Shown: positions 9,605 through 18,881, counted from the first letter of the stretch. The stretch is DNA of 64,000 nucleotides from Nonomuraea angiospora (GCF_014873145.1 NZ_JADBEK010000001.1:1364001-1428000), one strand, 5' to 3'. Notes: generated by a model from the letters alone, not told the origin. Translations and numbers: made by a program.

Positions 9605-10530
9605 GCCATCCCCCTGGTCCGGCGGGTGGCGCGCATCGCGAGCAGTTGCACCATGCCGACGAGGCACACGAACAGGCCGAACAGCACGGCGGCCGCGGAC
9701 GCGTACCCGAGCCGGGGGACCGTCGCGGCGAAGGCCCACCGGTAGATGTACACCTCGATCACCTCGGTCGAGTAGAACGGGCCGCCGTTGGTCATGGTCA
9801 GGACGAGGTCGAAGACCTGCAGCGACGCCTCGACCGAGAGCAGGGTGATGATCACCAGGAAGGGCTTGAGCAGCGGCATGGTGATGTGGCGGAGCGTGGC
9901 CAGGGCGCCGGCGCCGTCGAGCCGGGCCGCCTCGTACACCTCGTTCGGCACGGTCTGCAGCGCGGCCAGCCAGTAGACCAGCGTGATGCCGAACCACTTC
10001 CAGACGTACACGCCGATCGTCGTGCCGAGCGCCGTCGAGGACTGCCCGAGGAAGTCGACGCCGTCCGGCGCCAGCCCGGCCTCGCGCAACGCCAGGTTGA
10101 CCGGGCCGCTGGCCGGGTCGAACACGAACTGCATCACCACGCCGACGATCGCCGTCGTGGTGACCACCGGCAGGAACAGGGCGGTCCTGAACAACTTGCG
10201 CAGCGGCATGCGCGGCGAGTTGAGCACGATCGCGATCAGCAGCGTGGCCAGCACCTGGATCGGCACCGCGACGAGCATGAACGTCAGCGTCAGCCGGAAC
10301 GAGCTCCAGAACATCGGGTCGGCCAGGACCTCCTGGTAGTTGGCCAGGCCGATGAACGAAGGGCTCGCGTCGAACCCGTTCCAGTCGGTGAGCGAGTACA
10401 CGTAGCTGCCGACGATGGGGTAGACCGTGAACGCGCCGTACAGGAGCACGGTCGGGGTCAGGAACAGCCAGACGTACAGGGTGGTGCGGTCGCGGCGCCG
10501 GCGCGCCGCAGGGGGGAGTGCGACCGTCAT
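9601..10530 (-). CDS. Carbohydrate ABC transporter permease (MalF/UgpA type)
   Basis: 309 residues, six membrane helices, and the EAA-loop motif NEVYEAARLDGAGALAT. The N-terminus is a short Arg-rich cytoplasmic stretch followed by the first helix. The ATG at 10530 overlaps the stop of the LacI gene, and its own stop overlaps the next permease start, so the regulator and both permeases form one tightly coupled operon. It forms half of the membrane channel of a sugar importer. Confidence 0.92.
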   Translation of the reverse strand: MTVALPPAARRRRDRTTLYVWLFLTPTVLLYGAFTVYPIVGSYVYSLTDWNGFDASPSFIGLANYQEVLADPMFWSSFRLTLTFMLVAVPIQVLATLLIAIVLNSPRMPLRKLFRTALFLPVVTTTAIVGVVMQFVFDPASGPVNLALREAGLAPDGVDFLGQSSTALGTTIGVYVWKWFGITLVYWLAALQTVPNEVYEAARLDGAGALATLRHITMPLLKPFLVIITLLSVEASLQVFDLVLTMTNGGPFYSTEVIEVYIYRWAFAATVPRLGYASAAAVLFGLFVCLVGMVQLLAMRATRRTRGMA

Positions 10531-11534
10531 CCGCGCACGCCCGTGGTGCTCTCGTCGACCATCAGCCGCCACGGCGCCTCGAGCTGCACCGGGGGGCTGT
10601 CGTCGCCCTCGACGCGCTCCAGCAGGCGCCGCACGGCCAGTTCGGCGATCTTCTCCTTGTCGGGCACGATGGTGGTCAGCGGCGGGGTGGCGAACCGGCC
10701 CTCCTCGATGCCGTCGAACCCGGCCACGGCGATGTCCTGCGGCACCCGCAGGCCTCGCGCCAGGATCGCCCGCATCGCGCCGAGCGCCAGCAGGTCGTTG
10801 TAGCAGAACACCGCGTCCGGCGGTTCCGGCAGGTCGAGCAGCCGCTCCATCGCGAGCCGGCCGTCCTGCCGCTGGTAGCGCAGCACCGGCACGGTGAGCT
10901 CGGCACGCAGGGGCAGCCCCGCCTCCTCCAGCGCCTGCCGGTATCCGGCCGACCGGTGCGCCGCGGTGTTGCCCACCGGCCGGTCCACCAGGCCGATGGC
11001 GGCGATCCGCGTCCGGCCCAGGGAGGTCAGGTGGGCGGTGGCGCTTCTGGCGGCGGCGGTGTCGTCGATGGCGACGTGGTCCACGCCCTCCACCTGCACC
11101 TCGCCCAGCGTCACCGCCGGGCACTCGCCCGCCCAGTCACGCAGCTCGTCGGGGGTCAGGCCGAGCGGGCTGAAGATGAACCCGTCGAAGAGAGCCGAGC
11201 GGTCCCGCCGCATGACGATCTGCCGCTCCCGTTCGGCCACCCCCTCGGTGCGGTCGATCAGCACCGTGTAGCCGCGCTCCTCCGCCTGGTCCACCACGTG
11301 GGCGGCCAGCTCGGTGAAGTACGGCACGTCCAGCGGCAGCACGAGGGCCAGCAGGTCGGAGCGTCCCCGGTTGAGGCTGCGCGCCGCGACGTTCGGCCGG
11401 TAGCCGAGCTCGTCCAGGGCCCGCTGGACCTGGGCGCGGGTCTCCTCGGACACGTACGCGAAGTTGTTGACGACGTTGGACACGGTCCGCACGGAGACTC
11501 CCGCCAGCCGCGCCACGTCGCGCTGGGTGACCAC
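10527..11534 (-). CDS. LacI-family transcriptional regulator
   Basis: 335 residues. The helix-turn-helix is at residues 4-23 (QRDVARLAGVSVRTVSNVV), followed by the hinge helix region and a periplasmic-binding-protein-like effector domain. The start is GTG at 11534. It is the first gene of the leftward glycan operon and faces the solute-binding-protein gene, so it probably represses both directions from the palindromes at 11579-11627 and is released by an imported sugar. The ligand is not predictable. Confidence 0.92.
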   Translation of the reverse strand: MVTQRDVARLAGVSVRTVSNVVNNFAYVSEETRAQVQRALDELGYRPNVAARSLNRGRSDLLALVLPLDVPYFTELAAHVVDQAEERGYTVLIDRTEGVAERERQIVMRRDRSALFDGFIFSPLGLTPDELRDWAGECPAVTLGEVQVEGVDHVAIDDTAAARSATAHLTSLGRTRIAAIGLVDRPVGNTAAHRSAGYRQALEEAGLPLRAELTVPVLRYQRQDGRLAMERLLDLPEPPDAVFCYNDLLALGAMRAILARGLRVPQDIAVAGFDGIEEGRFATPPLTTIVPDKEKIAELAVRRLLERVEGDDSPPVQLEAPWRLMVDESTTGVRG

Positions 11535-11578
11535 AGCCGCTCACATCCTCCAGTCGGCAGCATTGTTCAAGGAGAAGT

Positions 11579-11627
11579 CTTGCCGCGCGGCATGCCGCGT
11601 GGCAAGAATGAATTTGCCACGCGGCAA
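11579..11627. promoter_or_regulatory. Palindromic LacI-type operator cluster
   Basis: Bases 11579-11606 form a 28-base near-perfect palindrome centred on GCATGC, with arms CTTGCCGCGCGG and CCGCGTGGCAAG and one mismatched pair. Bases 11614-11627 (TTGCCACGCGGCAA) form a second 14-base palindrome of the same half-site TTGCC. The sites lie between the divergent LacI and solute-binding-protein genes, so LacI-family operators are the natural reading. Confidence 0.7.
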
Positions 11628-11675
11628 CATTTCTTTACGACACGTTCACGCGCCGCGCGGTGAAAGGCAGGACCG

Positions 11676-13136
11676 ATGACCGCGATGACTCGGCGAGGGT
11701 TCCTCGCCGCGGCGGGTGCCCTGACGGCCGTGGCCGCGACCAGTGCGTGCGGCGGGAGTGGCGGGGCTGGGAGTGGCGGCGGTGGCAACTCGCTGACCTG
11801 GTGGGATCACCAGAACCAGCTTCAGCAGGCGAAGAAGGAGATCTTCGCCCAGTTCGCCAAGAGCCCCGGCGGCGCCCCCGTCCAGTACACGTACTACAAC
11901 CCCGCGAAGCTGGGCCAGGCGCTCCAACTGGCCAAACAGAGCAATCAGCTCCCCGACCTGCGCAGCAACGCCGGGCTCACGCTGCCCGCCGCGGCGCTCG
12001 TCGCCGCCGGATGGTCGCAGCCGCTGGAGCTCAGCGCCGAGGCGAAGGCCCGGGTCCAGGACTCGCTCATCGAGGGCCTGCACACGTTCGACGGCAAGAT
12101 CTACGCCTTCCCCATCTTCAGCCACCAGACCTACTCGGCGGTGACGTGGTTCAACAAGGAGCTGGTCGCGCGTGCCGGGCTGGATCCGGAGGCGCCACCG
12201 AAGACGTACGACGAGTTCCGGGCCGCGGCGCGCGCGGTGCAGGGCAAGGGCGGCGGCCAGACCTACGGCTGGGTGTGGAACATCGGCATGCCGATACGGC
12301 TGGCCGAGCAGGTCAACGACCTGGCGCAGGCGGCCGGGTTCGCCGGGGCCGCCGGCGTCCGCTACGGCAACGGCGAGTTCGCCTTCCACTCCGACGAGTA
12401 CCTCAACGTGATCGAGTTCCTGGTCTCGCTGAGCCGGGACAAGGTGCTGGTGCCCGGGGCGAACTCCTGGCTGGACGACGTGGCCCGGGCCCGGTGGACC
12501 GCCGGGATCGCCGCGTACTACTTCGACGGCCCGTGGTGCCCCGGCGTGGCGCTGAAGGCGACGCCCGGCTTCGCGGACAAGCTCGGCGTGGGACCGATCC
12601 TGACGCCGGAGGCCGGCGCCGAAGTGGCCACCTACCATGTGCCGCAGCCCGGGGACTACTGGTTGTCCTCGACGAGCAAGAACGCCGCGCTGGCGAGCAA
12701 GCTGCTGAGCGAGCACTTCACCACGGAGGAGTACTCACGCCGGGTCGCCGACACCATGTCGCAGCCGCCGCGCGACATCTCCGTCGTCGACCAGTCCCAG
12801 GCGCACCCCGCCTACAAGAAGCTGATCGGCTGGTTCAAGGAGAGCGTCTTCCTGGCCCCTGAGCCGATCGCCGGCAACAAGGACCTCCAGCAGGTGCAGA
12901 TCGCCACCAAACCGGTCACCCCCACCCTCGGGGACATCGTCCAGGGCGCGCTCACCGGCGACGTCACCGACGTGCGCGCGGCGCTGACCAAGCTGTCCAG
13001 CGACAGCGCCGCCATGCGCGACGCGGCGATCGCCGCGGCCAAGGCCAAGGGCGCGCAGGTCAGCCTGGACGACTACGCCTTCCCCAACTGGAAGCCGCGG
13101 ACGGACTACACCAAACCGATGTACGCCGAGCGCTGA
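11676..13136 (+). CDS. Sugar ABC transporter solute-binding lipoprotein
   Basis: 486 residues. The N-terminus has a twin-Arg-like signal (MTRRGFLAAAGALTAVAA) and a lipobox ending at Cys in TSACGG, then a Gly/Ser linker, so it is a membrane-anchored lipoprotein, perhaps Tat-exported. The rest matches family 1 extracellular solute-binding proteins (LTWWDHQNQ at the mature start). It is divergent from the LacI-permease operon and provides its substrate-binding component. The next gene, a sulfatase, starts 9 bases after its stop. Confidence 0.9.
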   Translation: MTAMTRRGFLAAAGALTAVAATSACGGSGGAGSGGGGNSLTWWDHQNQLQQAKKEIFAQFAKSPGGAPVQYTYYNPAKLGQALQLAKQSNQLPDLRSNAGLTLPAAALVAAGWSQPLELSAEAKARVQDSLIEGLHTFDGKIYAFPIFSHQTYSAVTWFNKELVARAGLDPEAPPKTYDEFRAAARAVQGKGGGQTYGWVWNIGMPIRLAEQVNDLAQAAGFAGAAGVRYGNGEFAFHSDEYLNVIEFLVSLSRDKVLVPGANSWLDDVARARWTAGIAAYYFDGPWCPGVALKATPGFADKLGVGPILTPEAGAEVATYHVPQPGDYWLSSTSKNAALASKLLSEHFTTEEYSRRVADTMSQPPRDISVVDQSQAHPAYKKLIGWFKESVFLAPEPIAGNKDLQQVQIATKPVTPTLGDIVQGALTGDVTDVRAALTKLSSDSAAMRDAAIAAAKAKGAQVSLDDYAFPNWKPRTDYTKPMYAER

Positions 13137-13145
13137 CGGAGCACC

Positions 13146-14621
13146 GTGAACCGACCCAACATCGTGCTGATCATGACCGATCAGCAGCGGGCCGACTGGA
13201 CGGCCGAGAGCGGCTTCCCCCTGGACACCATGCCCTTCCTCGACGGGCTGATGGGCGGAGGGACGCGGTTCCGGCGGGCGTACACCACCTCGCCGCTGTG
13301 CGTGCCCGCCCGGATCAGCCTGCTCACCGGGCGCTACCCGTCCGCGCACCGCGTCCGCCAGAACAGCGCCGCCCGGCACGTGCTGCGCGGGGCCGACCTG
13401 GTGGACGTGCTCCGCGACGCCGGCTACGCGCTGCACCTGGCGGGCAAGACGCACTTTTACCGCGAGCAGGCCGACTTCGACACGTTCGCGGCGCCGTACT
13501 GGCATGATCGCGGCCCGGACGGCGCGGCGACGCCCGAGCAGGCCCGTTTCGAGCGGTGGCTGGCCGAGCTGGACCACTCGGTCGGGCACGAGCCCACGCC
13601 GTTCCCGGTGGAGTGCCAGTTCCCCTACCGGATCGTGGACGGCGCGATCGACGCCATCGAACGCACCCCCGCTGACCGGCCGTTCTTCACCTGGTTGTCG
13701 TTTCCCGAACCGCACAACCCGTACCAGGTGCCGGAGCCGTACTTCAGCCTGTTCGACCCCGGTGAGATGCCGGAACGGCTCACGGGCCCCGAAGGCGCCG
13801 CGCGCAAGGGCGGCACGTACGCCTGGCTGCGCGAGCTGATCGAGGAGAAACGGCCCGGCTACGACGCCGAGTGGCGGCGCTACCGCGCCAACTACTGCGG
13901 CATGCTGCGGCTCATCGACGACCAGCTCCGCCGGTTCTTCACCCACCTGCGTGAGACCGGGCGCGACACGGACACGCTGGTGTTCTTCGTCGCCGACCAC
14001 GGCGACTACGCCGGCGACTACGGCCTGCAGCGCAAGGGCGCCGGCATGGCGGAGTGCCTGATGCGCATCCCGTTCGCCGTGGCCGGGCCGGGGGTGCGGC
14101 CGCTGGCCAACGACACCGACTTCGTCTCGCTCGCCGATCTGCTACCGACGATCTGCGACGCCCTCGACACGGAGATCCCGCCCGGCGTCCAGGGCCGCAG
14201 CCTGTGGCCCCTGCTCACCGGCGCTCAGTACCCGGCCGAGGAGTTCGCCACCGGGTACGGCGAGCGCGGGTTCGGAGGGCTGTCCTACGGCGTCGACGAG
14301 CGCCCTCCGCTGCACTTCCCGTACGAGGGCCGCACCTTCGACGAGCTCAACACCGTCACCCAGGCCGGCACGACGGTGATGCTCCGGCGCGCCCAATGGA
14401 AGCTGCTCCTGGACGAGCGCGGCACCGGCGAGCTCTACGACCTGGAGGCAGACCCGGCGGAGCTGGACAACCGGTATGACGATCCGGCGCTCGCCGAGAT
14501 CCGTGCCGCCCTCACGACCGACCTCGCCCGCTGGATGATCCGCGTCCGGGACGACCTGCCGGAGGCGGCATACACCCTTAAACGCGCACCACACAACTGG
14601 CACGCCCCGGGAGGGAGGTAG
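13146..14621 (+). CDS. Type I sulfatase (formylglycine-dependent)
   Basis: 491 residues, alkaline-phosphatase superfamily. The N-terminal metal site NIVLIMTDQQRAD and the sulfatase signature C-x-P-x-R at residues 52-56 (LCVPAR) are intact. C52 is the residue that formylglycine-generating enzyme oxidises. The later FVADHGDYAGD block is the second metal-binding segment. The start is GTG at 13146. No signal peptide is seen, so it should act in the cytoplasm on imported sulfated sugars. The neighbours (two GH2 enzymes, an ABC importer) suggest the locus degrades a sulfated glycan. No formylglycine-generating enzyme gene is recognised in this window. Confidence 0.92.
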   Translation: MNRPNIVLIMTDQQRADWTAESGFPLDTMPFLDGLMGGGTRFRRAYTTSPLCVPARISLLTGRYPSAHRVRQNSAARHVLRGADLVDVLRDAGYALHLAGKTHFYREQADFDTFAAPYWHDRGPDGAATPEQARFERWLAELDHSVGHEPTPFPVECQFPYRIVDGAIDAIERTPADRPFFTWLSFPEPHNPYQVPEPYFSLFDPGEMPERLTGPEGAARKGGTYAWLRELIEEKRPGYDAEWRRYRANYCGMLRLIDDQLRRFFTHLRETGRDTDTLVFFVADHGDYAGDYGLQRKGAGMAECLMRIPFAVAGPGVRPLANDTDFVSLADLLPTICDALDTEIPPGVQGRSLWPLLTGAQYPAEEFATGYGERGFGGLSYGVDERPPLHFPYEGRTFDELNTVTQAGTTVMLRRAQWKLLLDERGTGELYDLEADPAELDNRYDDPALAEIRAALTTDLARWMIRVRDDLPEAAYTLKRAPHNWHAPGGR

Positions 14622-14652
14622 CCCCGGGACGCGCAGGCTCTTCCGGGTTACC
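14617..14652. terminator. Hairpin shared by convergent sulfatase and ALDH-like genes
   Basis: GGTAGCCCCGG at 14617-14627 pairs imperfectly with CCGGGTTACC at 14643-14652. It covers the stops of both convergent genes and could act as a two-way terminator. No U-tract is obvious. Confidence 0.4.
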
Positions 14653-15529
14653 GGCCGATGGGGTGCCAGACTGTCTTGATCTCCAGGAAGGGCCTGATCC
14701 GGGAAAGCCCGGGATCGGGGTCGTCCCAGTCGTCTCCGGCGGGCCGCAGGACCCTCTTGAGGGTGGTCGCCGCCAGCGCCTCAAGCTCGCCCGCGAGAGT
14801 CCCCGAGCCGGCCAGGTCCAGGGCGTTCACGTCGGCGTGGCCGGCCAGCGGCGGGGCGAGCTCGGCCAGGCGGCCGGTCAGGATGTTCGCGACGCCGGCC
14901 GGCAGGTCCGAGGTGGCCAGCGCTTCGGCCAGCGTGACGGCGGGCAGCGGGGCGCGTTCGCTCGCCACCAGCACCGCCGTGTTGCCGGAGGTGATCACGG
15001 GCGCGAGCACGGAGACCAGCCCGAGCAGCGAGGAACCGGCGGGTGCGAGGACGCCCACGACGCCCGTCGGGTCCGGCTCTGAGAGGTTGAAGTACGGGCC
15101 GGACACCGGGTTGGCTCCGCCCAGCACCTGGCCGATCTTGTCGGCCCATCCGGCGTAGTAGACCCAGCGGTCGACGGCCGCAGAGACCAGCGCCCGCGCC
15201 CTGTCCTCGCTGACCCCTTCCGCCGCGGCCACCTCCTCGGCGAACTGGGCCCGCCGTCCTTCCATCATCTCGGCGATCCGGTAGAGGATCTGGCCGCGGT
15301 TGTAGGCGGTGCGGCCCGACCAGCCGGGGAACGCCTTGCGAGCCGCCACCACGGCGTCGCGCACGTCTTTACGCGAGGCCAGGGCGGCGTTGGCGAGCTG
15401 GTCTCCGGCCGGGGACGTCACGGGATAGGACCTGCCTGATTCCGAGCGCGGGAACGCGCCGCCGATGTAGAGCTTGTACGTCCTGCGCACGGCCACCCGT
15501 GACGGAACGCGCGAGGGGATGTCAGCCAA
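14648..15529 (-). CDS. Short aldehyde-dehydrogenase-like protein lacking the catalytic domain
   Basis: About 293 residues against about 480 for a full ALDH. It keeps the NAD-binding-domain fold of the family (YYAGWADKIGQ, then GVVGVLAPAGSSLLG) but has no ELGGK, no general-base Glu and no catalytic Cys region, ending with FLEIKTVWHPIGR. The TTG start at 15529 is chosen because GGAGG lies 6 bases upstream; it overlaps the end of the full ALDH gene by 8 bases. From memory, deoC-ALDH-short ALDH is a recurring actinobacterial gene order, so this is probably a conserved accessory subunit rather than a broken gene. Catalysis by it alone is unlikely. Confidence 0.75.
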   Translation of the reverse strand: MADIPSRVPSRVAVRRTYKLYIGGAFPRSESGRSYPVTSPAGDQLANAALASRKDVRDAVVAARKAFPGWSGRTAYNRGQILYRIAEMMEGRRAQFAEEVAAAEGVSEDRARALVSAAVDRWVYYAGWADKIGQVLGGANPVSGPYFNLSEPDPTGVVGVLAPAGSSLLGLVSVLAPVITSGNTAVLVASERAPLPAVTLAEALATSDLPAGVANILTGRLAELAPPLAGHADVNALDLAGSGTLAGELEALAATTLKRVLRPAGDDWDDPDPGLSRIRPFLEIKTVWHPIGR

Positions 15530-16952
15530 GGTATGCCTCCAGCCCGTGCCGACCGCCCTCGCGGCCGTAACCGGACTCCTTGTTGCCGCCGAAGGGGCTG
15601 GCGGGATCGAACACGTTGAAGGTGTTGGACCACACCACACCGGCGCGCAGCCGGCTCGCGGTCCAGAGCATCAGGGAGCCCTTCTCCGTCCACACCCCGG
15701 CGGACAGCCCGTACGGCGTGTTGTTGGCCTTGCTCACGGCCTCCTCCGGGGTGCGGAAGGTGAGAACCGACAGCACGGGGCCGAAGATCTCCTCGCGGGC
15801 GATCCGGTGCGCCTGCGTGACCCCGGTGAACACGGTGGGCGGGAACCAGTATCCGCGTTCCGGCAGCGGGCACGACGGCGACCAGCCCGTGGCGCCCTCC
15901 GACTCGCCGGCGGCGGCGAGTTCGCGGATCCTGGCGAGCTGCGCGGCGGAGTTGACGGCTCCGATGTCGGTGTTCTTGTCCAGCGGGTCGCCGAGGCGCA
16001 GCCGTTCGATGCGGGCCCGCAGCCTGGCCAGCAGCTCGTCCGCGATCGATTCCTGGACCAGCAGCCGCGAGCCCGCGCAGCACACGTGCCCCTGGTTGAA
16101 GAAGATCCCCGTGACGATCCCCTCGACGGCCTGGTCGATCGCCGCGTCGTCGTAGACGATGTTGGCGCCCTTGCCGCCCAGCTCCAGGGTGAGCCGCTTG
16201 CGCGTGCCGGCGACGGCGCGGGCGATCTGCCTGCCCACCTCGGTGGAGCCGGTGAAGGCCACCTTGTCGGCGTCCGGGTGCGCGACCACGGCCTGGCCGG
16301 TGGCGCCGGCTCCGGTCACGATGTTCACCACGCCCGGCGGCAGCCCCGCCTCCTGGCAGATCTCGGCGAAGGCCAGGGCGGTCAGCGGGGTGGTCTCGGC
16401 GGGCTTGAGCACGACCGTGTTCCCGGTGGCCAGCGCGGGCGCGACCTTCCACGCGAGCATCAGCAGGGGGAAGTTCCACGGGATGACCTGCGCGGCCACG
16501 CCCAGCGGCCTGGCGCTGCCGTGCCCGGCGTGCGCCAGCTTGTCGGCCCAGCCGGCGTAGTAGAAGAAGTGGGCCGCGACCAGCGGCAGGTCGACGTCCC
16601 TGGTCTCCTTGATCGGTTTGCCGTTGTCGAGTGACTCGAGCACGGCGAGCTCGCGGGCGCGTTCCTGGATGATGCGCGCGATTCTGAACAGGTATTTGCC
16701 GCGTTCGGCGCCCGGCAGGGGTGACCACACCCGCTCGAAGGCCCGCCGCGCGGCGGCGAAGGCGCGCGCCACGTCGGCGTCGCCGGCGGCGGCGACCTCG
16801 GCCAGCGGCTCCTCGTCCGCCGGGTTGACCGTGACGATGCGCTCGTCGCTCTCGGCCTCGACGAACTCGCCGTCGATGAACAGGTCGTACGACGGCCGGA
16901 TGGACACGAGGGATCGTGCCTCCGGCGCGGGCGCGTACTCGAAGATCTCCAC
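15522..16952 (-). CDS. NAD(P)-dependent aldehyde dehydrogenase
   Basis: 476 residues, full ALDH length. The oxyanion/cofactor block IPWNFPLLM, the general base in LELGGKGAN and the catalytic Cys in NQGHVCCAGSR are present, as is EEIFGPVLS near the end. The start is GTG at 16952 with GGGAGAGG just upstream. It follows deoC by 8 bases, so its natural substrate could be the acetaldehyde released by DeoC, oxidised to acetate. This is inference from context. Confidence 0.9.
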   Translation of the reverse strand: MEIFEYAPAPEARSLVSIRPSYDLFIDGEFVEAESDERIVTVNPADEEPLAEVAAAGDADVARAFAAARRAFERVWSPLPGAERGKYLFRIARIIQERARELAVLESLDNGKPIKETRDVDLPLVAAHFFYYAGWADKLAHAGHGSARPLGVAAQVIPWNFPLLMLAWKVAPALATGNTVVLKPAETTPLTALAFAEICQEAGLPPGVVNIVTGAGATGQAVVAHPDADKVAFTGSTEVGRQIARAVAGTRKRLTLELGGKGANIVYDDAAIDQAVEGIVTGIFFNQGHVCCAGSRLLVQESIADELLARLRARIERLRLGDPLDKNTDIGAVNSAAQLARIRELAAAGESEGATGWSPSCPLPERGYWFPPTVFTGVTQAHRIAREEIFGPVLSVLTFRTPEEAVSKANNTPYGLSAGVWTEKGSLMLWTASRLRAGVVWSNTFNVFDPASPFGGNKESGYGREGGRHGLEAYLG

Positions 16953-16960
16953 GCCTCTCC

Positions 16961-17890
16961 CTAGTCGATGGTGTAGTAGTCGGGCCCGCCGTAGTGGCCG
17001 GTGGCGAGCTTGGTGCGCTGCATGAGCAGGTCGTTCAGCAGCGTCGAGGCGCCCAGCCGGAACCACGCCGGATCCAGCCAGTCGTCCCCGGCGATCTCCT
17101 TGACCAGCACCAGATAGCGGATCGCGTCCTTGGTGGTGCGGATGCCGCCGGCCGGTTTCACCCCCGCCTGGCGTCCGGTGGCGGCCCGGTAGTCCCGGAC
17201 GGCCTCCAGCATGACCAGGGTGACCGGCAAGGTGGCGGCCGGCGCGACCTTGCCGGTGGAGGTCTTGATGAAGTCGGCCCCGGCGTGCAGCGCGAGCCAG
17301 GACGCCCGGCGCACGTTGTCGTAGGTGACCAGCTCGCCGGTCTCCAGGATGACCTTCAGATGAGCCGGGCCGCACCGCTCCTTGACGGCCGTGATCTCGT
17401 CGAACACCTTGCGGTAGTCGCCTGCCAGGAACGCTCCACGGTCGATGACCATGTCGATCTCGGTCGCGCCCGCGGCCACCGCCGCGGCCGTGTCGGCCAG
17501 CTTCACCTCCAGCGACGTGCGCCCGGAGGGGAAGCCGGTGGCGACCGAGGCGAGCCCGACGCGGCTGCCCGCCAGGGCCTGGGCGGCCACGGCGACCAGG
17601 TCGGGGTACACGCAGACCGCGGCGACCGGGGGAGCGGTGGGGTCGGCAGGGTCGGGCCGCATGGCCTTGGCCGCCAGCGCGCGTACCTTGCCCGGCGTGT
17701 CCGCCCCCTCGAGGGTGGTCAGGTCGACCATGCCGATGGCCAGGTCGATCGCGTGCCGCTTGGCCGTGGTCTTGACGGATCGGGTGGACAGGTCGGCCGC
17801 GCGCCGGCCGACGCCGACCTCGTCGACGCCGGGCAGTCCGTGGAGATAGGCCCGCAACGAGCCGGGGATGGTGTCAGGCACGAGCGCCAC
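16961..17890 (-). CDS. deoC: Deoxyribose-phosphate aldolase-type class I aldolase
   Basis: About 309 residues. It has the DeoC TIM-barrel landmarks: the Schiff-base Lys in FIKTSTGK and the phosphate-binding KPAGGIRT. DeoC cleaves 2-deoxy-D-ribose 5-phosphate to glyceraldehyde 3-phosphate and acetaldehyde. GTG 17890 gives the longest form; GTG 17881 has better Shine-Dalgarno spacing. Either way the start overlaps the end of the upstream permease gene, so deoC is part of the sugar-import operon. It is longer than E. coli DeoC (259 residues) because of an N-terminal extension seen in actinobacterial forms. Confidence 0.9.
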   Translation of the reverse strand: MALVPDTIPGSLRAYLHGLPGVDEVGVGRRAADLSTRSVKTTAKRHAIDLAIGMVDLTTLEGADTPGKVRALAAKAMRPDPADPTAPPVAAVCVYPDLVAVAAQALAGSRVGLASVATGFPSGRTSLEVKLADTAAAVAAGATEIDMVIDRGAFLAGDYRKVFDEITAVKERCGPAHLKVILETGELVTYDNVRRASWLALHAGADFIKTSTGKVAPAATLPVTLVMLEAVRDYRAATGRQAGVKPAGGIRTTKDAIRYLVLVKEIAGDDWLDPAWFRLGASTLLNDLLMQRTKLATGHYGGPDYYTID

Positions 17891-18881
17891 GCCTCTCGAT
17901 CAGCATGTTGAGGATGAGGGCGACCAGCAGGATGAGGCCAGTCACCACCATCTGGAAGAAGGAGCCCAGGCCGAGCAGGTTGCACAGGTTGCGCAGCACC
18001 GACAGCAGCAGCACCGCCACGAATGTGCCGAACACGCCGCCCCGGCCGCCGAACAGGTTGGTGCCGCCGAGCACCACTGCTGCGATCGCGTCCAGTTCCA
18101 GCCCGTTGAAGGCGGTGGGCTGGCCCACGGTCAGGCGGGAGGTGAGCAGCACCCCGGCCAGCGCCGCCAGCGCGCCGGACACGGCGAACACGGTGGTGAT
18201 CACGCCGCGGACGGGCAGGCCGGACAGGCGCGCGGCCTCCTTGTTGCTGCCGACCGCGTAGACGTACTCGCCGAACGTGGTGCCGCGCAGCACCACGGCG
18301 GCGAGAATCGTGATCACCACGAAGATGATCCCGGCGATCGGCACGTAGCCGATGAACCCGCCGCCGAGCAGCTGGAACGCCTCCGAGCCGCCGGCTTCCG
18401 CGGGCTTGCCGTCGGTCAGCAGGTAGGTGAGCCCGCGGATGGCGGTGAGCCCGGCCAGCGTGGTCATGAACGCCGGCAGCGACAGGTAGGCCGACAGACC
18501 GCCCATGACGGCGCCGAACGCCGCGCCGGCCGTCACGGTGAGCAGGATCGCCGGCAGGACCGGCACGCCCGCGGCCATGAGCAGGGCGACGGTCATCCCG
18601 CCGAAGGCCGCCACGCTGCCGACCGACAGGTCGATGCCCGCCGTCAGCACCACCATGGTCATGCCGATGGCGACGATTCCGGTCAGTGACGACTGCTGCA
18701 GCAGGTTGGCGATGTTGCGGCCGGTCAGGAACTGCGGGGCCAGCAGCGACGCCACCACGCACAAGGCGAGGAAGACCAGCAGCAGGTTGGACTTGACGAT
18801 CAGGTCGGCGCCGCGGCGCGAGCGGGCGCCACCTTCCTGGCCGGCGGTCAGGCCCGCCGTGGATCCGATGGATGCGGTCAT
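17874..18881 (-). CDS. Ribose-type ABC transporter permease (RbsC family)
   Basis: 335 residues with about ten hydrophobic segments and the family signatures TAGIDLSVGSVAAFGG and AIAAVVLGGTNLFGGRGGV. The ATG start overlaps the stop of the ATPase gene (ATGA). It forms the homodimeric channel of a pentose/deoxysugar/AI-2-type importer. The operon includes its ATPase and binding protein. Confidence 0.93.
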   Translation of the reverse strand: MTASIGSTAGLTAGQEGGARSRRGADLIVKSNLLLVFLALCVVASLLAPQFLTGRNIANLLQQSSLTGIVAIGMTMVVLTAGIDLSVGSVAAFGGMTVALLMAAGVPVLPAILLTVTAGAAFGAVMGGLSAYLSLPAFMTTLAGLTAIRGLTYLLTDGKPAEAGGSEAFQLLGGGFIGYVPIAGIIFVVITILAAVVLRGTTFGEYVYAVGSNKEAARLSGLPVRGVITTVFAVSGALAALAGVLLTSRLTVGQPTAFNGLELDAIAAVVLGGTNLFGGRGGVFGTFVAVLLLSVLRNLCNLLGLGSFFQMVVTGLILLVALILNMLIERRGARA

